From positions 1 to 64,000 of the forward strand of contig NZ_JACSPZ010000006.1 of NCBI RefSeq assembly GCF_014836905.1: a DNA stretch of 64,000 nt. Reading direction: 5' to 3'. Position 1 is the stretch's first letter, and the number at the start of each line of letters is the position of its first letter. This DNA is from Solibacillus faecavium. GTDB taxonomy: Bacteria; Bacillota; Bacilli; Bacillales_A; Planococcaceae. Below, piece after piece: positions 26,998 to 34,263 of this stretch. Both the position numbers and the translations under genes were made by a program. Under the pieces are notes generated by a model. The model searched no databases. It saw only the letters and a list, made by a program, of their open reading frames with translations, and was not told the origin of the DNA.

Positions 26998-27399
26998 TCA
27001 GCTTTGTAGCCGCTCTTTTTTTGAGCCTGAATCAAACAGTAAATAGAGGGTAGCGGTTGTAATTGCAAAGATTATGCCACCGTACATAGGAAGATAAATA
27101 GATTCCATTAATATTGAAATCGTCATTAAAAGCGTAAAGGATATAAGCAAATGTGCAAAATATTGATGGAAACGATGAAGCTGCTCTGACTTTAATTCAA
27201 TGAGGACATCGGACAGCATCACAAGCGCAAACTCAATGATACCGTATATAATGATGAATCCAACTAGGTATTTCCAGTGCTCAAATTCAATGCCGACGAG
27301 CAATAAAACTCCAACCTCTGCGGCAATTGCTATACAAATAATCCCAATGAATAGTAAAATGATAAAAACAATGCCTAAGGGAATTCCAATTTTTTTCAT
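26998..27399 (-). CDS. Four-helix membrane protein, unknown function
   Basis: This 133-residue protein has four hydrophobic segments: one at the N-terminus (IGIPLGIVFIILLFIGIIC), two in the middle and one near the C-terminus. An AAAGGAG site precedes the ATG. I do not recognise the family. Confidence 0.7.
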   Translation of the reverse strand: MKKIGIPLGIVFIILLFIGIICIAIAAEVGVLLLVGIEFEHWKYLVGFIIIYGIIEFALVMLSDVLIELKSEQLHRFHQYFAHLLISFTLLMTISILMESIYLPMYGGIIFAITTATLYLLFDSGSKKERLQS

Positions 27400-27504
27400 A
27401 CATTACTCCTTTTAAATGGCAATTGATATTAGTAGTATAATAGTTTTTTTTAATAAAAGGGAATAAGATGCCTGAACAAATGTATTATTTAGGAGTGAAA
27501 ATAG

Positions 27505-27702
27505 ATGAGTAAATGGAAGCAAAAAATTCTAGCAGGTTCAATCGGTGCAATTATTGTCGGTACGGGCATAGCCTTTATAAGTATTACCCAAACACACAAT
27601 AAAAACATGGAAACAATTGATATATGTTTTGAAGATTTTGAACAACAGCAAAAAACAGTAACCTTTGAGTATAAAGAGGATGGCTTGTTAACTTGTGAAT
27701 AA
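27505..27702 (+). CDS. Small membrane-anchored or secreted protein, unknown
   Basis: This 65-residue protein has a basic N-terminus (MSKWKQK) and one hydrophobic segment (about 8-27), then an acidic tail with FEDFEQQQKTVTFEYKEDG and a cysteine near each end of the tail. AGGAG lies ahead of the start. The spacing (39 bases) allows co-transcription with the PlsY-like gene. I do not recognise the family. Confidence 0.65.
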   Translation: MSKWKQKILAGSIGAIIVGTGIAFISITQTHNKNMETIDICFEDFEQQQKTVTFEYKEDGLLTCE

Positions 27703-27741
27703 AGCATGGCATGTTAGCCAGGCAAAAGAGGGGATACTATA

Positions 27742-28296
27742 ATGCTCTTTATCATAGCGAGTTATTTACTTGGGACAATTTTAATAGCGGCAGTTGTCGC
27801 AAAGATAAAGGGAGTCAAATTACACGAGCAAAACAGCGGGAATTTAGGGGCGCGGAATGCGGGAAGAACACTTGGCAAATCAGCTTTTGTCATTGTTGCA
27901 ATTGGTGATGGGCTAAAGGGTGTGGCCATTGTAGTTGCAGGGCGTGTGCTTGAGTTACCTGAGCTGACAATTGCAGTGGCAATTATAGCCGTCGTGCTTG
28001 GTCACTTGTATCCATTTTGGAATAGCGGGAAAGGTGGAAAAGGTGTCGCAACTGTTATCGGTGCAATGCTCGCTTTTTCTCCTTTAATATTTTTATCGTT
28101 TTTAGCTGGATTTTTAATATGTCTAGGCATTACGAAAAGTGCAACGCTTAGTATGGGTGGTGGCTTTATCGTATATGGAATTGTTACAGGCATTTATATA
28201 GAAGTAGGATTTATTGTATCCATTGCACTTCTACTTGTTATTTGGAAGCAAAGACATAGCATTATAGAAAGAGTGAAGCCGAATGTATTGGAGTAA
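27742..28296 (+). CDS. plsY: PlsY-like acyl-phosphate glycerol-3-phosphate acyltransferase
   Basis: This 184-residue membrane protein has three PlsY-type motifs: NSGNLGARNAGRTLG, GHLYPFWNSGKGGKGVATVIG, and a glycine-rich third. PlsY normally makes lysophosphatidate. In the canonical protein motif 1 reads SGNxGATN; here it is SGNLGARN, which suggests a paralogue. It overlaps the GNAT-aminotransferase fusion by 14 bases, an unusual neighbour for a housekeeping plsY, so a specialised lipid role is possible. Confidence 0.8.
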   Translation: MLFIIASYLLGTILIAAVVAKIKGVKLHEQNSGNLGARNAGRTLGKSAFVIVAIGDGLKGVAIVVAGRVLELPELTIAVAIIAVVLGHLYPFWNSGKGGKGVATVIGAMLAFSPLIFLSFLAGFLICLGITKSATLSMGGGFIVYGIVTGIYIEVGFIVSIALLLVIWKQRHSIIERVKPNVLE

Positions 28297-29800
28297 AATT
28301 GCTGCAACGGAAAAAGAATTCGATGCGATTGCTGCATTAAATTATGAAACGTTTGTAGAAGAAATACCACAGCATCAGCCCAATCCTTCCAAGCGTCTTA
28401 TTGATAAATTTCATCATGAAAATGTTTACCTCATTGTTTATAAGAACACCGAAATAGTTGGAATGGCTGCATTTCGAGACAAAAGACCATTTTCGATTGA
28501 TCAGAAAATCGGAAATGTAGAAAATTACCTAGACCCTGAAGTTTGTGAATATTTATGTGAAATCCGGTTGCTTGCCGTGAAAAAGGCACATCGTAATGGG
28601 CGTGTGTTTACAAAGCTTGCCACTGCCATTTATCGTTATTATTATGATGTGGGCTATACTGCCTGTGTCATTTCAGGGACAGTAAGAGAAGAAAAGCTAT
28701 ATACACAAATGGGGTTTAAACAGTTTGCACCAGCAGTAGGTACACAAGAGGCAAGCTATTTGCCCATGGTGTTAACCCGAAAAGATAGTGAAGTATTTCG
28801 TGAACGGCTGCGTGAGCAAAATAGTGTCTTTTATCCAGGTCCGGTTGCTCTTGAACATTCGATTGCACCAGCAACCATTTCACATCGTTCCAATAAATTT
28901 AATCAGGAACTGCAGGATATGAAGCAGCAGCTATGCGAGCTGGCGCATGCCAATTACGTCATTCCGATAGTCGGTACAGGGACACTAGCCAACGATGCAA
29001 TGCTCGGTCAGTTGAAAAGTGAATTTTCTCATGAGCAGGGGCTTATTTTAGTGAACGGAGAATTCGGCGATCGCCTAAAAAATCAGGCAAAGCAGTGGGG
29101 GTTACATGTCGAGTGCCTGGACTTTGGATGGGGCAATGAATTTGATATGTCGCAAATTGAGTCGGCTTTACAGCGGGGGAACTACCACTATATTGTTTTC
29201 GTCCATGGCGAGACATCCAATAGTCTATTGAATCCACTTGAGCCTCTTTTGGAGCTGGCAATAAAATATAAGGTAAAGCTTTGTGCAGATTGTATTAGCT
29301 CGTTTGCTGCGCTGCCTTTTTCGATGGAAGGCCTGCATTATGCGACAGCGGTCAGTGGCAAGGCACTCGGAACGATAGCGGGGCTCGCTTTCGTCTTTTG
29401 TAGAGAATTGCCTTGTGCGAGTGATGCGCCTCTTTATTTAAATTTACCTTATTATATTGAAAGACAAATTCCGTTTACGTTACCGCATTTTTATATTAAG
29501 GCAGTAAGCGATGCGTTGAAAGCTTACCCAGAACGCTATACTGTATTGAACAAACGGATGGATCTAATAAAAAGCTCAGGGTTACCTGTAAAGGCGATGT
29601 ATCCGATGATTGCATCGTGGCAACATGAAAAAATGCCTCACATTATGCAAACATGTGAACTAAATGGCTTTTTGCTCCATGGTGACAGTGCCTACTTAAA
29701 GGAACGCAATCTTGCACAAATTAGTACGATACAGCCGAACTTTGAAAAGGATTATAAAAAAATAATGGAGCTTATTTCGTATATGATGGAGACTTTGTAA
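28283..29800 (+). CDS. GNAT acyltransferase fused to class V aminotransferase
   Basis: This 505-residue protein has an N-terminal GNAT-like domain (about 1-165, with IRLLAVKKAHRNGRVFTKLA and the GF near 145). A class V PLP-aminotransferase domain follows (about 183-505): FYPGPVALEHSIAPATISHRS, GTGTLANDAM, the PLP aspartate in CADCISSF and the Schiff-base lysine Lys360 in SGKALG. The C-terminal half resembles serine-glyoxylate or aminoethylphosphonate transaminases. The GNAT half resembles N-acyl amino acid synthases of FeeM type, but that is less sure. The overlap with a PlsY paralogue suggests making an amino- or amide-linked lipid; this is inference. Confidence 0.78.
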   Translation: MYWSKIAATEKEFDAIAALNYETFVEEIPQHQPNPSKRLIDKFHHENVYLIVYKNTEIVGMAAFRDKRPFSIDQKIGNVENYLDPEVCEYLCEIRLLAVKKAHRNGRVFTKLATAIYRYYYDVGYTACVISGTVREEKLYTQMGFKQFAPAVGTQEASYLPMVLTRKDSEVFRERLREQNSVFYPGPVALEHSIAPATISHRSNKFNQELQDMKQQLCELAHANYVIPIVGTGTLANDAMLGQLKSEFSHEQGLILVNGEFGDRLKNQAKQWGLHVECLDFGWGNEFDMSQIESALQRGNYHYIVFVHGETSNSLLNPLEPLLELAIKYKVKLCADCISSFAALPFSMEGLHYATAVSGKALGTIAGLAFVFCRELPCASDAPLYLNLPYYIERQIPFTLPHFYIKAVSDALKAYPERYTVLNKRMDLIKSSGLPVKAMYPMIASWQHEKMPHIMQTCELNGFLLHGDSAYLKERNLAQISTIQPNFEKDYKKIMELISYMMETL

Positions 29801-29954
29801 GAAAAGGGGGATAGTGAAAGCGATGTAGTGAGGGAGTTACATAGAAGATTATACAGTTCAAATGATTTCTTCGATTCTTACAGCATTGTAAGGTAATTGA
29901 AAGCCAATCCGATAGAGCGTAAGTATTTTATTTGGCACAATAAGGTCATACCAA

Positions 29955-29972
29955 ATTATGCCGATGCATAAT
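29955..29972. promoter_or_regulatory. Palindrome upstream of the ECF sigma gene
   Basis: ATTATGC-CGAT-GCATAAT is a perfect 7-bp inverted repeat 66-83 bases before the start. It may be an operator. I see no convincing ECF-type promoter in this gap. Confidence 0.35.
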
Positions 29973-30037
29973 GGATATTTATAAAATTGCACATAAATTG
30001 ACCTTATATAAAATACATTCTATCGGAGGATAAAAAA

Positions 30038-30583
30038 ATGAATGAATTACTAACAAATATCTATGATGAGTATAACCGTTACATCTATCACCTTTGTTTA
30101 AAACTAACTCGCAATCAAAATGAAGCAGAAGATTTGATGCAGGAAGTGTGGGTAAAAGTTGTTCGCTATGAAGAATCAGTAGCAAAAGTAGACCATGTGA
30201 AAGCTTGGCTGACAACGATTACGATGAATACATTCCGCGACCGCTATCGTAAAAATGTTCGTCGCAGTAAATACATGATGAATCAACCTGAACAATTAGA
30301 CGTACCAATTTTAGATTTGGTTCCCAACAATGATTTTACGACAGAAGAAATTGTAGAAAAAACAGAAATCACGAAAATTGTACAGGAAAAAATGAGCCAG
30401 CTTGATAATATTTATCAAAAAACATTATGGTATTTCTATGTGGACCAATTTTCATTAGCTGAAATTTCTGATCTGATGAAAGTTTCAATTGGTACTGTGA
30501 AATCACGTTTATTCCGCGCAAAAGCACGCTTAAAAGAAATATTACTATCCGACAATGGTGTCGCAGAAGCAGTATTAGCTTAA
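30038..30583 (+). CDS. ECF-type RNA polymerase sigma factor
   Basis: This 181-residue protein has sigma-70 region 2 (about 8-75, with NEAEDLMQEVWVKVVRY) and region 4 (about 125-175, with FSLAEISDLMKVSIGTVKSRLFRAKARLKE). The length matches ECF factors. No anti-sigma gene lies next to it; the next gene is on the other strand, so this is an orphan. AGGAGG overlaps the end of a TATCGGAGGA stretch ahead of the ATG. A terminator follows. Confidence 0.9.
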   Translation: MNELLTNIYDEYNRYIYHLCLKLTRNQNEAEDLMQEVWVKVVRYEESVAKVDHVKAWLTTITMNTFRDRYRKNVRRSKYMMNQPEQLDVPILDLVPNNDFTTEEIVEKTEITKIVQEKMSQLDNIYQKTLWYFYVDQFSLAEISDLMKVSIGTVKSRLFRAKARLKEILLSDNGVAEAVLA

Positions 30584-30597
30584 TAATTTTTAGGACG

Positions 30598-30630
30598 AAA
30601 GCTATGGCAAAAAGTTGCTGTAGCTTTTTT
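30598..30630 (+). terminator. Terminator after the sigma factor gene
   Basis: AAAGCTATGGCAA pairs with TTGCTGTAGCTTT (two G-U), followed by T residues. Confidence 0.8.
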
Positions 30631-30652
30631 ATGTTAAATTGCCCTTTATAAT

Positions 30653-30825
30653 GGCGAATAAGTTGTGTAAAAGGGCGATTAAAAAATTAAGTGGCGAATA
30701 TATGTGGAAGTAGCTAATAAAATTCTAAAAGTGGATATTATGACATTGGTATAGACGATTATGATAGCTCAGTTGGCGAATATAGAAGCAAGTATGGCGA
30801 ATAACTCACAAAAAATGACGGATAA
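30653..30825. repeat. Array A: ~21-bp-phased degenerate GGCGAWTA motif
   Basis: Units start at 30653 (GGCGAATA), 30674 (GGCGATTA), 30693 (GGCGAATA), 30733 (GGATATTA), 30754 (GACGATTA), 30775 (GGCGAATA), 30797 (GGCGAATA) and 30818 (GACGGATA). Steps are 21, 19, 40, 21, 21, 22 and 21 bases. All are in the same direction, usually preceded by a T or AGT. Plus-strand frames are broken by stops, so it is not coding. It lies between convergent terminators. A matching array lies at 62654-62786. Confidence 0.75.
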
Positions 30826-30861
30826 AATTAAAGCACGTTCACCTGATTCCCGATCTAAACT

Positions 30862-30897
30862 AAAAAACCACGGGAGCAGTGAAAGCTCCCGTGGTTT
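30862..30897 (-). terminator. Terminator of the Spx-like/MarR operon
   Basis: The perfect 13-bp stem AAACCACGGGAGC/GCTCCCGTGGTTT overlaps the stop codon of the MarR gene, with TTTTTT following on the minus strand. Confidence 0.88.
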
Positions 30898-31321
30898 AAA
30901 ATTTCGCACATTTTTCAAAGATAGCTGTTAAAGTTTTAATTTCATCTTCTGTTAACATACCAAACAGATTTTCAAAAAGATTATCTACTTGCTGGCGAGA
31001 GCGTTCGAGTATTTCGATTCCTGCTTCTGTAATATGAATTTGCGAAGCGCGGCGATCCGCTTCATTTTGAGTTTTTTCAATTAGTCCAGCTTTAATAAGC
31101 TTCGTCGTCAAAACCGTTACACCGCCTGTAGTCACTTTTAGCTTCTCGGCAATGGCAGAAGGACGCTTTGGTCCGTCTGTATGTAAGTAAGCTAGTATTA
31201 AAATATGTGATTTTGAAAAGCCTAGCTGATTTTGACTATTCCATTGATTGGCAATTTTGCGTTCTAACGATGTCATCTTTTCAAAAAGGTCGGATAATTG
31301 CTCGCGTTTATGCTCATTCAT
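30896..31321 (-). CDS. MarR-family transcriptional regulator
   Basis: This 141-residue protein has a winged helix-turn-helix (about 45-110; PSAIAEKLKVTTGGVTVLTTKLIKAGLIEK and the wing NEADRRASQIHITEAG). It lies 26 bases after the Spx-like gene on the same strand and is probably co-transcribed, so it may autoregulate through the inverted repeat at 31790-31839. Confidence 0.9.
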   Translation of the reverse strand: MNEHKREQLSDLFEKMTSLERKIANQWNSQNQLGFSKSHILILAYLHTDGPKRPSAIAEKLKVTTGGVTVLTTKLIKAGLIEKTQNEADRRASQIHITEAGIEILERSRQQVDNLFENLFGMLTEDEIKTLTAIFEKCAKF

Positions 31322-31347
31322 TTAAGTGTCAACTCCAAATGTTATCG

Positions 31348-31749
31348 CTATTCTACGGCTAATTTTTGAAGGGCATTTAATTCAAATGCTCGCACTTTTC
31401 GTGGAATGAAACGACGAATGTCCATTTCGTTATAGCCGATTTGAATGCGTTTTTCATCAAGTAAAATAGGGCTACGCAGCATGCGTGGATGATGTTGAAT
31501 CAAATTGTACAGTTCCTGAATGGATAACTGATCAATATCAATATCAAGGTTTTTGAAATCATTCGAGTTTGTTGCAATAATTTCATCTGTACCGTCTTCT
31601 GTCATACTTAAAATATGTTTAAATTCTGCTAATGTTAAAGGTTGAGAAGTTGTTCTCTTTTCCGTATAAGCAATGTTATTTTCATTTAACCATTTTAATG
31701 CTTTTCGTGATGAGGAACAGCTTGATTGTGTATAGATTGTTACTGTCAT
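31348..31749 (-). CDS. Spx-like protein with CXXS in place of CXXC
   Basis: This 133-residue protein aligns with Spx along its length: MTEDGTDEIIATNSNDF, HPRMLRSPILLDEKRIQIGYNEMDIRRFIPRKVR. Spx binds the RNA polymerase alpha C-terminal domain and redirects transcription in thiol stress. Its usual CXXC switch at residues 10-13 is here C-SS-S (SSCSSSRKA), so disulfide switching at that site is not possible. It may act constitutively or use another signal. Co-transcription with MarR is likely. Confidence 0.9.
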   Translation of the reverse strand: MTVTIYTQSSCSSSRKALKWLNENNIAYTEKRTTSQPLTLAEFKHILSMTEDGTDEIIATNSNDFKNLDIDIDQLSIQELYNLIQHHPRMLRSPILLDEKRIQIGYNEMDIRRFIPRKVRAFELNALQKLAVE

Positions 31750-31789
31750 AATAATTTTCCTCGCTTTCCCATAATCAATAATTTGGTGA

Positions 31790-31839
31790 TAGCTTAGTTG
31801 TAAGACATTTATTTATAATAATATCTTACCAGTAAGCTA
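31790..31839. promoter_or_regulatory. Long imperfect inverted repeat over the Spx-like promoter
   Basis: TAGCTTAGTTGTAAGACATT and its counterpart ending CTTACCAGTAAGCTA match at 17 of 20 positions around a short AT-rich spacer. It overlaps the minus-strand promoter at 31823-31851 and is a good operator for the MarR protein of the same operon. Confidence 0.55.
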
Positions 31840-31851
31840 CTTATAATGCAA
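31823..31851 (-). promoter_or_regulatory. Promoter of the Spx-like/MarR operon
   Basis: On the minus strand TTGCAT (31851-31846), 17 bases, then TAAGAT (31828-31823). The remaining part of the 364-base gap up to 32113 holds only AT-rich sequence and the next terminator. Confidence 0.5.
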
Positions 31852-32073
31852 CTGGTTTTTTTATATGTTTACCTTTATCTGTATACCCATTCTTCTAATA
31901 AAATATACGTATTCGTGTAAAAAAAAGTTTCAACTTTTATATTACAGTTTTGTAAAGAAACTAAGAGAGAAGGAGATTAATAATATAGAAGAAATAAATC
32001 CTCGAATTTCTAATATATTCCCCACTTTTTCTAAAAAGAACTTAAAATATTCAAATTAAAATAAAAAACAAAA

Positions 32074-32105
32074 AGCAGTACACTCCATAAAGAGAGTATA
32101 CTGCT
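32074..32105 (-). terminator. Terminator of the ABC-F gene
   Basis: AGCAGTATACTC pairs imperfectly with GAGTGTACTGCT on the minus strand and is followed by a T-rich tail. Confidence 0.7.
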
Positions 32106-32113
32106 CCACCAAT

Positions 32114-33694
32114 TTATTTAAATTCGTTTAATTCCTTCGTTTCACGCGTAGTGAACCAGTCTTGTACATTCCATACCTTTGTTGCTAAGCCTTCATAAAA
32201 CTCAGGCTCATGCGATACAAGAACGATTGTGCCTTTAAATTCTTTCATCGCACGTTTTAGTTCTTCTTTTGCATCAACATCTAAGTGGTTTGTCGGTTCG
32301 TCAAAGATTAACCAGTTTGTTTGGTCCATCATCAGCTTGCAAAGACGTACTTTTGCCTGCTCACCACCAGAAAGTGAATTCAGTGGGCGAGTAATATGAT
32401 CAGTTTTTAGACCAGCGCGTGCCAATGCTGCACGGACTTGTGCCTGTTCCATAGAAGGGAAGGCATTCCATACATCATCAATCGGTGTAATTTTATCAGC
32501 CTTTACTTCCTGTTCAAAGTAAGATGGCTCTAAATAATCGCCTAAAATGACTTTCCCGTCCAACGGTTGGACTTTTCCTAGCATTGTTTTTAATAGAGTC
32601 GATTTCCCGACACCGTTCATGCCGACTAGTGCAATCTTTTCGCCGCGCTCAATTTGGAATGTAAGAGGTGGCAGTAACGGCTTTTCTTTATCATAGCCAA
32701 TAACTAAGTTTTCCGCTTCAACTACGTAACGGCCAGGTGTACGTGCTTCTTTAAAGCTGAATTCAGGTTTAACAGCAGTTTCTGGACGATCAATACGCTC
32801 CATACGATCCAATTGTTTCGCACGTGATTTCGCACGGCCACTTGTTGAATAACGTGCCTTATTACGGGCAATGAAATCTTCCTGTTGCTTAATAAATTCC
32901 TGCTGTTTTTCATATGCATCAATATGCTGGCGTTTATTAATTTCTGCAAGCTCAATAAATTTTTCATATGTTGCCGTATAACGCGTCATTTTTGCAAATT
33001 CCAAATGTAAAATGACATCGACTACATCATTCATGAATTCCGTATCATGTGAAATTAAAAGGAAAGCATACGGATAATTTTTTAAGTAATTTTTTAACCA
33101 AGTTACATGTTCTTCATCCAGATAGTTCGTCGGCTCATCCAGTAAAAGTACTTTTGGCTTTTCCAGTAAAAGCTTGGCAAGCAATACTTTTGTACGTTGA
33201 CCACCTGATAATGCCGCAACATCGCGGTCAAGACCAATTGCATCTAATCCTAAACCACGTGCAATATCATCAATTTTCATATCTAATGTATAGAAATCAC
33301 CGGCATCAAGTGCATCTTGTATTTCAGACATTTCTTCTAAAAGTTTGTCATAATCTGCATCTGGTTCTGCAAGCTCAGCTGAAATCTCATTTAAGCGAGC
33401 TTCTTTTTTGTACAGCGGTAAAAACGCATCACGCAATGCATCGCGCATCGAACGACCAGCCGTTAAAACCGTATGCTGATCTAAATAACCGTAGTGTGTG
33501 CCAGGTAGCCATTCTACTTTTCCTTCATCGTGAATTGCCTGACCTGTAATAATGCTCATTAATGTCGATTTCCCGACACCATTTGCACCTACTAAACCAA
33601 TATGATCGCCTTCTACAAGACGGAACGATACATCTTTAAATAATGTACGGTCACCAAATGAATGACCTAACTTTTCAACAGTTAAAATTGCCAT
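32114..33694 (-). CDS. ABC-F family ATPase
   Basis: This 526-residue protein has two ABC domains and no membrane segments. Walker A motifs are GANGVGKST and GMNGVGKST, signatures LSGGQRTKV and LSGGEQAKV, and Walker B regions LLLDEPTNYLD and LIFDEPTNHLD. A linker between the domains contains EKQQEFIKQQEDFIARNKARYS. ABC-F proteins act on ribosomes in translation or antibiotic protection. It most resembles the YkpA/YbiT housekeeping group, so resistance is not implied. Confidence 0.93.
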   Translation of the reverse strand: MAILTVEKLGHSFGDRTLFKDVSFRLVEGDHIGLVGANGVGKSTLMSIITGQAIHDEGKVEWLPGTHYGYLDQHTVLTAGRSMRDALRDAFLPLYKKEARLNEISAELAEPDADYDKLLEEMSEIQDALDAGDFYTLDMKIDDIARGLGLDAIGLDRDVAALSGGQRTKVLLAKLLLEKPKVLLLDEPTNYLDEEHVTWLKNYLKNYPYAFLLISHDTEFMNDVVDVILHLEFAKMTRYTATYEKFIELAEINKRQHIDAYEKQQEFIKQQEDFIARNKARYSTSGRAKSRAKQLDRMERIDRPETAVKPEFSFKEARTPGRYVVEAENLVIGYDKEKPLLPPLTFQIERGEKIALVGMNGVGKSTLLKTMLGKVQPLDGKVILGDYLEPSYFEQEVKADKITPIDDVWNAFPSMEQAQVRAALARAGLKTDHITRPLNSLSGGEQAKVRLCKLMMDQTNWLIFDEPTNHLDVDAKEELKRAMKEFKGTIVLVSHEPEFYEGLATKVWNVQDWFTTRETKELNEFK

Positions 33695-33734
33695 ATATAA
33701 TCCTCCGAGTGTTTTAGTGTTTCCTACTAATAAC

Positions 33735-33876
33735 GTTGATTTCCGTTTCGGCGGACGCTTTCCGGGGGCGTGACCTGAGCCTGTAGTCTCAGGTATCAGT
33801 GCTCCTGCCGCTTCGCTTTCGTCGCAAAATAAATTTCGCTATTCCCCCAGGAGTCGCCGCCTACACTCCAATCAAC
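33735..33876. repeat. 142-bp GC-rich intergenic repeat with inverted ends
   Basis: The element starts GTTGATT and ends AATCAAC. Inside are CGGCGGACGCTTTCCGGGGG, a hairpin CCTGAG...CTCAGG, CTCCTGCCGCTTCGCTTTCG and CCAGGAGTCGCCGCC. It is far richer in GC than its surroundings. I recognise this sequence type as a common dispersed intergenic element in Bacillaceae and Planococcaceae, possibly MITE-like or a structured RNA. It sits upstream of the ABC-F gene. Confidence 0.72.
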
Positions 33877-33916
33877 TATATTCTTCTTTATAAAAAAATT
33901 TATCAATTAAAAAACC

Positions 33917-33936
33917 CGCAACATTAAAGTGCTGCG
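33917..33936 (-). terminator. Weak terminator of the SE1832-family gene
   Basis: CGCA and TGCG with further pairing form a short stem overlapping the 3' end of the gene, with T residues following on the minus strand. Confidence 0.45.
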
Positions 33937-34109
33937 AGCTGTTTGTTTAGTTCTGCTAGCCGTGCTTCCATATTTTCAAGACGTACGAGCGCTTGATTGA
34001 CTGAGTCTGGATGGCCTACTGATTCAAGCTTTTCCATATCACCCTGAAGATTGATGTAATCCATCTTTAATTCGGCGATTTGCTGCTGCAGCTGGTCTTT
34101 TGTTAACAT
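33924..34109 (-). CDS. SE1832-family small coiled-coil protein
   Basis: This 61-residue protein (starts MLTKDQLQQQIAELKMDYIN, ends ELNKQLAAL) is an amphipathic, coiled-coil-like helix pair. It matches the SE1832-type short proteins of Firmicutes, of unknown function. A GGAGC ribosome site precedes it. Confidence 0.75.
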   Translation of the reverse strand: MLTKDQLQQQIAELKMDYINLQGDMEKLESVGHPDSVNQALVRLENMEARLAELNKQLAAL

Positions 34110-34263
34110 CGATAATTGCTCCTTTACGAACGAAAATTTATCTTTTCATATTGTAACATAATGCATTCTAATATGGAGGATAAGAAACCTTAATTTTTTG
34201 CGGAATCTATATAAGAAATACATTAATATATACCCGAAAGGCGCAGACTACAATTACCAATAC

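Noticed and set aside
30653-30825. CRISPR array
   Set aside because: Units are about 8 conserved bases in a 21-base period, degenerate, without cas genes or repeat/spacer structure.
31865-32059. 64-residue plus-strand ORF upstream of the ABC-F terminator
   Set aside because: AT-rich, no ribosome site, no recognisable domain.
32114-33694. Antibiotic-resistance ABC-F gene
   Set aside because: The sequence is closer to the housekeeping YkpA/YbiT group; no leader-peptide attenuator or resistance context is visible.
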